A DNA stretch of 5,965 nucleotides from an uncultured Haloferula sp. (lineage in GTDB: Bacteria; Verrucomicrobiota; Verrucomicrobiae; Verrucomicrobiales; Akkermansiaceae). The translations under genes and the position numbers were made by a program. Below, piece by piece: positions 1 to 5,893 of the stretch (position 1 is its first letter; each line of letters begins with the position of its first letter). The notes below the pieces were generated by a model. It made no database searches. It was not told the DNA's origin and worked only from the letters and a program-made list of their open reading frames with translations. Location: positions 1-5,965 of the forward strand of contig CAMLOZ010000247.1 of NCBI GenBank assembly GCA_946481625.1, written 5' to 3'.

Positions 1-55
1 AATCGCTTGAGGTGGTGATCGCCAAACAGGCGGCTGCCGGAGATCCCGATACCGA
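1..55 (+). repeat. 55-base perfect direct repeat, copy 1
   Basis: Bases 1-55 are identical to 3070-3124 and diverge at the next base (T at 56, C at 3125). The repeat codes for SLEVVIAKQAAAGDPDTD at the end of a TSP3-like module in both paralogues. Because copy 1 starts at the edge of the window, the real repeat may extend further left. Confidence 0.97.
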
Positions 56-1226
56 TGGCTACGACAACGCCGCGGAGTTCTCGCTGGGCACCGATCCGAC
101 CTCTGCCGCTTCGGTTCCCGGTCCGGTGGCATGGTGGCACTTTGACGAGTTGACCTCCGGCCCCTTGCCTGCCGGTGCAGGTGGAGAGGCCGAATTCAAC
201 AACGTGGTCCTGGATAGCTCCGGCAACGGCAACCACATGCGGACCTACAACGGGCAGACGGCTCCCGAGTATTCCACCGAGGTGCCCTTCGCCACGATCC
301 CGCAGGGTGGTCAGTCCAACGTGGCCTCCCTCTACTTCGACGGTGGCACGGACGGTTCGTGGCTGGATCTGGTTTATACCGATGCCGGTGCCCCGGTCCG
401 CGCGATGCAGTTCTCGGCGTGGACGATCGAAGCCAGCTTCAAGATGGATGAGGCGGGCGGTGATCAAGTGGTCTTCGCCAAGGACGGGAACCCGCTCGGC
501 GGGCAGCCGCCGTTCCACATGAAGTATCTTTCCAGCGTCCAGAAGTTCGAAGTGGGAATGGTCGATGGTGCCGGCACGGCCCAATATGCGGTCAGCGGCG
601 ACACGATCAGCGCGGGCCAATGGTATTCCGTCGCGGTCACCGCCAGCGCCACGGAACTGAAGCTCTGGATCAAGGGCCCCGGTGACAACGCGTACGCGCT
701 TCAGGCAACCACCCCGATCAACGGAGCCTTCTTCAATAGCTACGCCGGGCTCAACGATGCCTGGGCGGCGGGACGCTTCCGCTGGAACGGCACCGAGGTG
801 AATTTCTTCAAGGGTTACATCGACGAGATCCGGATCTCGGCGGGAGTGCTTCCGACCGCCGGTTTCATGGCGAGCACCACCTTCGTGGATACGGACTCGG
901 ACGGGATGGACGATGCATGGGAAGCGGCCAATTTCGGGGACTTGGCGCAGACCGCCGGCGGCGACTTCGACAGCGACGGCACCGGCAACCTCGTGGAATA
1001 CCTGCTCGGTTTGGATCCGGACAACGGCAGCTCCACCTTTGCCGTCTCGCGGAGCGGGTCCACGCTCACCTGGCCTGCGGGCTCCGGTCTCACCTTCGTC
1101 GTGCAGCGCAGCACCACCCTCGCAAGCTGGGATGACGTGGCCACCGTCACCGGTAGCGGTTCCTGGACCGACACCGCTCCTCCGGCGGGCAAGGCCTTCT
1201 ACCGGGTAGTGCTGGATACCGATTGA
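1..1226 (+). CDS. Exported LamG / TSP3-repeat protein, C-terminal part (5' end missing)
   Basis: The frame is already open at base 1 (first full codon at 3, reading SLEVVIAKQ), so 407 residues are visible and the true start lies outside the window; the GTG at 12 is not a start. Visible order: the tail of an Asp-rich thrombospondin-3-like repeat (residues 1-32, DPDTDG and the E-F-x-x-G-T-D-P ending); a LamG/ConA-like domain of the Laminin_G_3 type (about 41-281: AWWHFDE, VLDSSGNGNHM, WTIEASFKM, WYSVAVTAS, GYIDEIRIS); one complete TSP3-like repeat (from 296, DTDSDGMDDAWE to GLDP); and a C-terminal domain (about 348-407) with LTWP, RSTTL..W and the end FYRVVLDTD. The same order closes the gene at 1644-4307, so they are tandem paralogues. 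By family, TSP3-like repeats bind calcium and LamG domains bind glycans or proteins; a secreted or surface role is inferred. Ligand unknown. Confidence 0.88.
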   Translation, partial: SLEVVIAKQAAAGDPDTDGYDNAAEFSLGTDPTSAASVPGPVAWWHFDELTSGPLPAGAGGEAEFNNVVLDSSGNGNHMRTYNGQTAPEYSTEVPFATIPQGGQSNVASLYFDGGTDGSWLDLVYTDAGAPVRAMQFSAWTIEASFKMDEAGGDQVVFAKDGNPLGGQPPFHMKYLSSVQKFEVGMVDGAGTAQYAVSGDTISAGQWYSVAVTASATELKLWIKGPGDNAYALQATTPINGAFFNSYAGLNDAWAAGRFRWNGTEVNFFKGYIDEIRISAGVLPTAGFMASTTFVDTDSDGMDDAWEAANFGDLAQTAGGDFDSDGTGNLVEYLLGLDPDNGSSTFAVSRSGSTLTWPAGSGLTFVVQRSTTLASWDDVATVTGSGSWTDTAPPAGKAFYRVVLDTD

Positions 1227-1247
1227 TTTCGCGGGTGCCGGTCGTTC

Positions 1248-1287
1248 AAACGGGCATCCGGGAAACCGGATGCCCGTTTCTTATTTT
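1248..1287 (+). terminator. Intrinsic terminator of the first LamG gene
   Basis: A perfect 14-bp stem (1248-1261 with 1266-1279) closed by a GAAA tetraloop, a stable GNRA type, is followed by CTTATTTT. It starts 21 bases after the stop codon at 1226. It should separate transcription of the first LamG gene from the second, so the second needs its own promoter. Confidence 0.93.
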
Positions 1288-1346
1288 GGGACGATGGGCT
1301 GGAGCAGGCGTTGCAGGGAGACGCCGGGGTGTAGTCGTTCATCTTT

Positions 1347-1379
1347 CCCGGGTAGGCCCCCTATGTCGGTCAACCCGGG
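1347..1379. repeat. Inverted repeat CCCGGGT-N19-ACCCGGG
   Basis: Arms of 7 perfectly complementary bases, 1347-1353 and 1373-1379, with a possible extra G-U pair (1346/1380). Inside lies a smaller inverted repeat, TAGG-CCC-CCTA at 1353-1363. No T-run follows, so it is not an intrinsic terminator. It could be a protein-binding site upstream of the second LamG gene, or chance in GC-rich DNA. Confidence 0.45.
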
Positions 1380-1446
1380 GCTTTGGGGCGTCGTTCTCAG
1401 GGGAGATTGGAGGGGACGGGTCGGCGCGAGCGGCGGTGTACGGGTT

Positions 1447-1505
1447 TTGGATTTGTCGGCTTTTTTAGCAACTGCTGCCAATTGTGCCAAACCGCTTGGA
1501 TTTGT
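1447..1505 (+). repeat. Short direct repeat TTGGATTTGT, 49 bases apart
   Basis: TTGGATTTGT occurs at 1447-1456 and again at 1496-1505, in the AT-richer patch upstream of the second LamG gene and just before the candidate promoter at 1543. It might be a paired operator, but ten bases is short enough to be coincidence. Confidence 0.3.
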
Positions 1506-1542
1506 GCCGATTCCTCAGTGCCCGAAGCGATCCTGCGGGCGG

Positions 1543-1558
1543 TGGTATCGGCGTTGCT
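1543..1558 (+). promoter_or_regulatory. Possible sigma-54 (-24/-12) promoter of the second LamG gene
   Basis: TGGTATC-N4-TTGCT keeps the invariant GG-N10-GC spacing (GG 1544-1545, GC 1556-1557). The -12 half matches TTGCW fully; the -24 half, TGGTAT against TGGCAC, matches 4 of 6. It predicts transcription start near 1569 and a leader of about 75 bases. GG-N10-GC alone is common in GC-rich DNA, so the call is tentative. Confidence 0.3.
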
Positions 1559-1643
1559 TTTTGAAGGCAGAGCAGTTCCCCCGGAGCGGCGAAAGGCATC
1601 CGTCGCCGGCATCCCCGGGAGTTGCTTGGACCATTCGAAGCAC

Positions 1644-4307
1644 ATGAACCCGACCAAATACATTCACCTTCCCCACCGGCCCCCTGCGCGAGCGGCGGCC
1701 TTTGTCCTGGCCCTCGCGGCTTGCTTGCCCGTGCATGCCCTCACCGTCACCCTCACTACGAGCAACGGGATCGGCGCGAGTTCCTTCAACACCAGCCTCT
1801 CCTGGTCGGACGGCGCCGCTCCCGCGGCGGGCAATGCTTATGTCGTTCCCGCCGGTCTCACCTTGCGGACGCCGGCCGACAGCACCATCGACCATGTCTT
1901 CGCCGGCGACTCCCTGACGCTGACCGGAGCAACCTTCAATTACAAGGGCGGCACCAACATCAACACCATCACCATCAACAACCTCACCCTCGACGGTGCG
2001 ACGGTGAACAACGCCGCCAACACGCCTACCGCCTTCATCTTGGGCGGGAGCATCACGGTCGCGGGCACGGGAACCAGCACGCTTTACTCCAACAACGCCT
2101 CCATCACGGTCACGGCCCCGATCTCGGGCAACAGCGGAACGCTGCTGCTCCAGACCAACAACGTGCTCGGCCGCCAGGTCATTCTGAGCGGGACCAACAC
2201 CTACACCGGGACGATCAACGTCACCGGTGCCAGCGGCGCGGTGCTGGATGCCGCGGGTTCGCTTGCCTTCACCATCGGTGCCAGCGGCGTGAACAACACG
2301 ATCGGGGGCACCGGGCCTTTCACCTTCGACGGCACCTTCAACATCGACCTGAGCGGTGCCGGCGACACGGTGGGCGACAGCTGGACCCTGGTGAACGTCG
2401 ATACCCTGGCGGAGACCTTCGGCGCGACCTTCAGCATCGCGGGCTTCACCGAGAACGAGAACATCTGGACCTCGGCGTCCGGGACCTACCAGTTCATCGA
2501 GGCCACCGGGGTGCTGTCGCGGATCTCCACCGACAGCGACGGCGACGGCCTGCCCGACGCGTGGGAGTACGCGAACTTCGGCAGCGGGAACCTGAGCGAG
2601 TCGGCGACCGGGGACTACGACCTGGACTTCGCCAGCAACCTCTTCGAATACCAGAGCGGGACCAATCCGGCCGATCCGGCCTCCTATCCCGACGCGGACG
2701 ACGACGGACTGAACGACGGCTGGGAGAACCTGTACTTCAACAATCTCGCCCAGACGCCGGACGGTGACCCGGACGGCGACTTCAACAGCAATGCGGCCGA
2801 GTACGCGGCGGAGACCGATCCGGCGTTCGCGGGCAGCTATCCGGACACCGAGGATGGTTTCGGCGACGGGCTGAACGACGGCTGGGAGGTCTTTTACTTC
2901 GGGAGCATCGCGGCGGGCATCGCCACGGCGGATCCGGACGGGGACCTGATTTCGAACCTCGACGAGTTCACGGCGGGCACGGACCCGACCGAGCAGTTGT
3001 CCTCGCCGGACACCGACCTCGACGGGCTGGCGGACGGCTGGGAGGTGTTCCACTTCGGCGAATCCGGCGAATCGCTTGAGGTGGTGATCGCCAAACAGGC
3101 GGCTGCCGGAGATCCCGATACCGACGACTACAACAACCTCATCGAATACAGCGCGGGCACCGATCCCAACGACAACGCTTCCTTCCCGTCCTCGCTCGCC
3201 TACTGGCGCTTCGAGGAAAAGACCGCGGGCGAAGTGCCCTATGATGGTACCGGCGGAAACGTTCCCGACACCGTGCTGGACTCCTCGGGTATCGGCAATC
3301 ACATGCGGACCTGGCTCTGGTGGTCGGCTCCCACCTACACGACCGGGGTTCCCTTTTCTCCGGTTCCGGCGACAGGAGCCATCAACACCGCCTCCCTGGA
3401 GTTCAACGGTGCCTTGAATGCCGCGGGAGCGAACATCAATGACAGCGTCTATCTCCCCGCCACCAGCGTCCTCGGCTCGTATGACTTCGACGCGATGACG
3501 ATCGAGGCGAGCTTCAACACCCAGGTGCCCGGCAACTGGCAGACCTTCGTTGGCAAGGACGGCTACCCGAACACGGGCAATTCCGAAGGCCAGTCGCCGG
3601 TCGCCTTCAAGCTGAATAATAACAATACCATCGAAGCATCGATCGTGGACGGGGCCGGTTTCCGCAAGCGGGTCTTCACCACCCGCACGGTTGCGGGCAA
3701 CACGTGGTATTCGGCGGTTATGACCGTATCGGCCGACACGCTTTCCCTGTGGGTGAAGTGGCCGGAGAACAGCAGCTATGTTCTGGAGGGTTCCGTCGCG
3801 ATCAGCGGCGGGCTCTACCAATCCACCGGGGTCTGGACGGTCGGGCGCGGTATGTGGGCCAATGCGCAGACGGACATGTTCCGCGGCAGTATCGACGAAG
3901 TGCGGATCAGCCACAAAGTGCTCGCTCCCTCTGAATTCCTGATTCCCGTGACCGGGAATGACACCGATGGCGATGGAATGGACGATACGTGGGAAACGGC
4001 TAGTTTCGGCGACCTTGGCCAGACCGCGAGCGGGGACTTCGATGGCGATGGTACCGCGAACCTTGTCGAGTTCCTGATCGGCCTGGATCCGGCGGACGGC
4101 AGCTCGGTTTTCGCGGGCGCGCTGGACGGCTACACCTTGACTTGGCCGGCGGCCGCGGGGCTGACCTTCACGGTGGAGCGCAGCACCACGCTGGGGGGGT
4201 GGGAGGTCGTGGGAACGGTGAACGCCACCGGGACGACCGCGACCTGGACGGATCCTTCGCCGCTGGCAGGCAAGGCGTTCTACCGGGTGGTGCTTGATAC
4301 GGATTGA
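1644..4307 (+). CDS. Large exported protein: beta-repeat, TSP3-like stalk, LamG, C-terminal domain
   Basis: 887 residues. The ATG at 1644 is chosen because it opens a good Sec signal peptide: basic residues within 1-16, hydrophobic core AAAFVLALAACL, cleavage after VHA (residue 32). No strong Shine-Dalgarno is visible (GGGAG at 1617-1621 is too distant). Residues about 33-292 are Thr/Asn/Gly-rich beta structure with one autotransporter-associated (PATR-like) strand repeat, LSGTNTYTGTINV, near 181. Four Asp-rich TSP3-like modules begin at 297, 350, 401 and 456 (D-x-D-G-L-x-D-x-W-E, then N-x-x-E-[FY] and T-[DN]-P). A Laminin_G_3-type LamG domain spans about 517-765 (YWRFEE, MTIEASF, GSIDEVRIS). 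A fifth TSP3-like module starts at 773 and a FYRV-type C-terminal domain covers about 828-887. There is no autotransporter barrel and no PEP-CTERM tail. A secreted or surface binding protein on a calcium-stabilised stalk is inferred; the ligand is unknown. It follows its paralogue and has its own terminator. Confidence 0.9.
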   Translation: MNPTKYIHLPHRPPARAAAFVLALAACLPVHALTVTLTTSNGIGASSFNTSLSWSDGAAPAAGNAYVVPAGLTLRTPADSTIDHVFAGDSLTLTGATFNYKGGTNINTITINNLTLDGATVNNAANTPTAFILGGSITVAGTGTSTLYSNNASITVTAPISGNSGTLLLQTNNVLGRQVILSGTNTYTGTINVTGASGAVLDAAGSLAFTIGASGVNNTIGGTGPFTFDGTFNIDLSGAGDTVGDSWTLVNVDTLAETFGATFSIAGFTENENIWTSASGTYQFIEATGVLSRISTDSDGDGLPDAWEYANFGSGNLSESATGDYDLDFASNLFEYQSGTNPADPASYPDADDDGLNDGWENLYFNNLAQTPDGDPDGDFNSNAAEYAAETDPAFAGSYPDTEDGFGDGLNDGWEVFYFGSIAAGIATADPDGDLISNLDEFTAGTDPTEQLSSPDTDLDGLADGWEVFHFGESGESLEVVIAKQAAAGDPDTDDYNNLIEYSAGTDPNDNASFPSSLAYWRFEEKTAGEVPYDGTGGNVPDTVLDSSGIGNHMRTWLWWSAPTYTTGVPFSPVPATGAINTASLEFNGALNAAGANINDSVYLPATSVLGSYDFDAMTIEASFNTQVPGNWQTFVGKDGYPNTGNSEGQSPVAFKLNNNNTIEASIVDGAGFRKRVFTTRTVAGNTWYSAVMTVSADTLSLWVKWPENSSYVLEGSVAISGGLYQSTGVWTVGRGMWANAQTDMFRGSIDEVRISHKVLAPSEFLIPVTGNDTDGDGMDDTWETASFGDLGQTASGDFDGDGTANLVEFLIGLDPADGSSVFAGALDGYTLTWPAAAGLTFTVERSTTLGGWEVVGTVNATGTTATWTDPSPLAGKAFYRVVLDTD
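2532..3179 (+). repeat. Four tandem TSP3-like Asp-rich modules within the second LamG protein
   Basis: Modules of about 50-60 residues start at bases 2532, 2691, 2844 and 3009. Each opens with an acidic loop ending DGL-x-D-x-WE and closes with N-x-x-E-[FY]...T-[DN]-P. DNA is partly repeated too: CTGAACGACGGCTGGGAG occurs in modules 2 and 3. Module 3 has an extra three residues in its acidic loop (DTEDGFGDGLND), and module 4 carries a longer insert, VVIAKQAAAG, inside the 55-base repeat shared with the upstream gene. Confidence 0.85.
3070..3124 (+). repeat. 55-base perfect direct repeat, copy 2
   Basis: Identical to bases 1-55 and in the same reading frame of the paralogue (E-SLEVVIAKQ...DPDTD). 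The flanking LamG domains differ substantially in both DNA and protein. Confidence 0.97.
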
Positions 4308-4328
4308 GTTTCCCGGATTGTGATCACG

Positions 4329-4357
4329 GGCACCCGGGGAGACCCGGGTGCCTTTTT
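4329..4357 (+). terminator. Intrinsic terminator of the second LamG gene
   Basis: A perfect 10-bp stem (4329-4338 with 4343-4352) with a GAGA tetraloop, followed by TTTTT; it begins 21 bases after the stop codon. The minus strand lacks a T-run after the same hairpin, so it should act mainly on plus-strand transcription. It resembles the terminator at 1248-1287 in sequence and loop type. Confidence 0.92.
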
Positions 4358-4368
4358 CGTGGCTGCCA

Positions 4369-4384
4369 AAGAGCCTGCGGCTCC
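4369..4384 (-). terminator. Weak possible terminator of the lipoprotein-nth operon
   Basis: Read on the minus strand, a 5-bp stem GAGCC/GGCTC (4371-4375 with 4379-4383) with a three-base loop, plus a possible G-U pair, is followed by TTTGG. It lies about 55 bases after the nth stop codon. The stem and T-run are short, so efficiency is doubtful; it is the only candidate in the convergent gap. Confidence 0.25.
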
Positions 4385-4439
4385 GGTGGGTCGGGACGGA
4401 CGGGCGAGGTTGCTTCCACCCGCGCACGGAGGGCGCGGT

Positions 4440-5060
4440 CTACCGGAAGAGCTCGCTGCAGAGGAGGCAGGATTTGCCGTCGCAGCCGCGGGCGGAGCAA
4501 TGGCCGCGACCGTAGAAGATGATCTGGAGGTGGAGGGCGTTCCAGCGGTCGCGGGGGAAGAGTTTTTTCAGGTCGCGCTCGGTTTGTTCGACGTTCTTGC
4601 CCTCGGTCAATTTCCAGCGCTTGGCGAGGCGGTGGATGTGGGTATCGACCGGGAAAGCGGGGACGCCGAAGGCCTGGGCCATGACAACGGAGGCGGTCTT
4701 GTGGCCGACGCCGGGAAGGGCCTCGAGGGCTTCGAAGTCGGCCGGCACCTGGCCGCCGTGTTGCTCGACGAGGATGGCCGAGAGATCGCGGATTGCCTGG
4801 GACTTCCGCGGGGAGAGACCGCAGGGACGGATGATCTCCTTGATCTTCTCGACGGGAACCTTGGCCATCTTTTCCGGCGTATCGGCCAGGGCGAAGAGGG
4901 CGGGGGTAATCGTATTCACCCGCGCGTCGGTGCATTGCGCGGAAAGCAAGACCGCGACCAGTAGCGTGTACGGGTCGCGGTGATCGAGAGGGATCGGGGT
5001 TTCCGGATAGAGCTCCGCAAGCCGCCGGTCCACGTGTGCGGCACGTTCGGCCCGGGTCAT
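4440..5060 (-). CDS. nth: Endonuclease III (DNA glycosylase / AP lyase)
   Basis: 206 residues, close to the 211 of E. coli Nth. By family, it removes oxidised pyrimidines from DNA and cuts the abasic strand by beta-elimination in base-excision repair. Seen: LLSAQCTD (39-45), the helix-hairpin-helix LPGVGHKTASVV with catalytic Lys121, the catalytic Asp139 in PVDTHIHR, and four C-terminal cysteines (188, 193, 198, 201) for the [4Fe-4S] cluster. Their spacing, C-x4-C-x4-C-x2-C, differs from the classical C-x6-C-x2-C-x5-C. The start at 5060 gives the normal N-terminus; the in-frame extension to 5231 would overlap the preceding gene by over 150 bases and reads as Arg/Pro-rich shadow sequence. It lies 8 bases after the lipoprotein gene, with no Shine-Dalgarno in the gap, so translational coupling within one operon is likely. 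Confidence 0.96.
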   Translation of the reverse strand: MTRAERAAHVDRRLAELYPETPIPLDHRDPYTLLVAVLLSAQCTDARVNTITPALFALADTPEKMAKVPVEKIKEIIRPCGLSPRKSQAIRDLSAILVEQHGGQVPADFEALEALPGVGHKTASVVMAQAFGVPAFPVDTHIHRLAKRWKLTEGKNVEQTERDLKKLFPRDRWNALHLQIIFYGRGHCSARGCDGKSCLLCSELFR

Positions 5061-5068
5061 CGGCGGAC

Positions 5069-5743
5069 TCAGCGGGAAGCCGTGGCGGCGGTGCGGCCGG
5101 AGGTCATCCTGCTGATCGCGGCATACATCTGCTTGCAGTGGGGGTAGTGCGTGCGCTTGGAGAGGACCTCGGCGCTGCGGGCGTAGGAGCCCCACTGGAC
5201 GACGGTCAGCTCGACGTTGCGGCGGCCCCAAGCACCCATGTGGGCCTTGCTGGGGGTGTAGATGTCCACGGTGTTCGTGCCGGTGAGGGCCGAGCCGTAG
5301 TCATCCACGACGAAAAGCTGGGACATGCCCTTGATGCGGAAAACGGTACCCAGCGGATAGACGGCCCAGTCGGCGGCGGCGCTGCGGACGCGGTCCGTGT
5401 AGCGGAGGGGGGTGCCGGCGGCGTTCATCGAGCCGTACTCGATGTGGTCGTCTTCCGAGCAGGTGTAGGCGGTGGTGCGGACCAGACGGGTGCGGTCGGA
5501 CGCCTTGTAGAAGGGCATCCCGTGCTTGTCCTTCGGCTTGCCGGAGGTCTGGGCAAGAACGGCAGCAGACGGTTGCGCGGTGGTGTAACCGCCTGCTTGT
5601 GAAAGCATTGAGGCGGAGGAGTAACCGTCGGACGACGAGGCGTTCACGCGGGACTTCGAGAGAACCTTGAGACCGGAATCCGAGGCGCAACTGGAGAGGA
5701 GAAGAGCAGCTAGTGCGGCGGCGGAAGCGAGACGGAAAATCAT
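5069..5743 (-). CDS. 3D-domain (double-psi beta-barrel) lipoprotein
   Basis: 224 residues. The N-terminus is a lipoprotein signal (MIFRLASAAALAALLLSSC) with lipobox LSSC and lipidated Cys19; Ala at +2 suggests outer-membrane delivery under the E. coli rule. Residues about 25-85 form a Ser/Ala/Gly-rich linker. Residues about 88-186 match the 3D domain, named for three conserved aspartates: TTAYTC, then ADWAVYPLGT (Asp125), VVDDYG (Asp147/148) and TVDIYTPS (Asp160), ending VELTVVQWG. The domain shares a fold with RlpA and the MltA C-terminus, which points to a peptidoglycan-related envelope role, but enzyme activity cannot be claimed from sequence alone. The ATG at 5743 is fixed by the signal peptide; no Shine-Dalgarno is evident upstream. 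nth follows 8 bases downstream in the same direction. Confidence 0.88.
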   Translation of the reverse strand: MIFRLASAAALAALLLSSCASDSGLKVLSKSRVNASSSDGYSSASMLSQAGGYTTAQPSAAVLAQTSGKPKDKHGMPFYKASDRTRLVRTTAYTCSEDDHIEYGSMNAAGTPLRYTDRVRSAAADWAVYPLGTVFRIKGMSQLFVVDDYGSALTGTNTVDIYTPSKAHMGAWGRRNVELTVVQWGSYARSAEVLSKRTHYPHCKQMYAAISRMTSGRTAATASR

Positions 5744-5835
5744 GCGATTTATTTGGCGAGCTTGATAGTTAAGGGATCGCGTTATTCGAGACTCCAGCTT
5801 TTACGGGGCTTGGTGGGGGGTCGGCAATCCCAAAA

Positions 5836-5850
5836 ACCACTGTTAGTGGT
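5836..5850 (-). other. Small hairpin with T-run in the lipoprotein leader
   Basis: On the minus strand ACCACT-AAC-AGTGGT forms a 6-bp stem with a three-base loop and runs into TTTTGGG. It could be a weak terminator for a gene beyond the right edge, or a leader attenuator just after the predicted start near 5852. The stem is short and not GC-rich. Confidence 0.3.
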
Positions 5851-5862
5851 GGTGAAACGGAA

Positions 5863-5878
5863 AGCTGCTTGCGTGCCA
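5863..5878 (-). promoter_or_regulatory. Probable sigma-54 (-24/-12) promoter of the lipoprotein-nth operon
   Basis: Minus strand, 5878 to 5863: TGGCACG-CAAG-CAGCT. The -24 half matches the consensus TGGCACG at all seven positions, and GG-N10-GC spacing is exact. The -12 half, CAGCT against TTGCW, keeps the GC core and the final T only. Predicted transcription start is near 5852, about 108 bases before the ATG. Confidence 0.42.
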
Positions 5879-5893
5879 TTACGCATCGCTTAG

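Larger units (their letters stand above)
1288..1643. other. Non-coding region between the two LamG genes
   Basis: About 356 bases between the terminator and the start of the second LamG gene. Open frames here (for example 1281-1490 on minus, or the upstream extension of the second gene's frame to 1383) give low-complexity Arg/Pro-rich peptides with no recognisable domain and look non-coding. It contains an inverted repeat (1347-1379), a 10-base direct repeat (1447-1456 and 1496-1505) in a more AT-rich patch, and a sigma-54-like element (1543-1558). I found no convincing sigma-70 promoter. Confidence 0.7.

Noticed and set aside
1223..1468. Small plus-strand open frame overlapping the first LamG stop
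   Set aside because: It runs through a strong intrinsic terminator and shows no domain.
1383..1643. Upstream extension of the second LamG frame to a start at 1383 (87 more residues)
   Set aside because: It would bury the clear signal peptide that starts at 1644, and the added residues look non-coding.
2532..3179. Repeated DNA in the stalk region as a possible CRISPR or other non-coding array
   Set aside because: The repeats are imperfect, in frame and code for Asp-rich protein modules, with no unique spacers.
1515..4427. A 970-codon open frame on the minus strand opposite the second LamG gene
   Set aside because: Its codons line up exactly with the sense codons, so antisense stops arise only from sense TTA, CTA and TCA, which are rare at this GC content. 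The product is Arg/Gly/Val-rich with no recognisable domain or export signal.
4320..4964. Plus-strand open frame of 214 codons opposite nth
   Set aside because: It is codon-aligned with nth on the other strand, starts within the terminator region and resembles no family; nth has catalytic residues.
5061..5231. Longer start for nth at 5231
   Set aside because: It overlaps the lipoprotein gene by over 150 bases and adds Arg/Pro-rich sequence absent from endonuclease III.
5036..5602. Plus-strand open frame of 188 codons opposite the lipoprotein gene
   Set aside because: It is codon-aligned with the lipoprotein gene and low in complexity; explained by scarce antisense stops.
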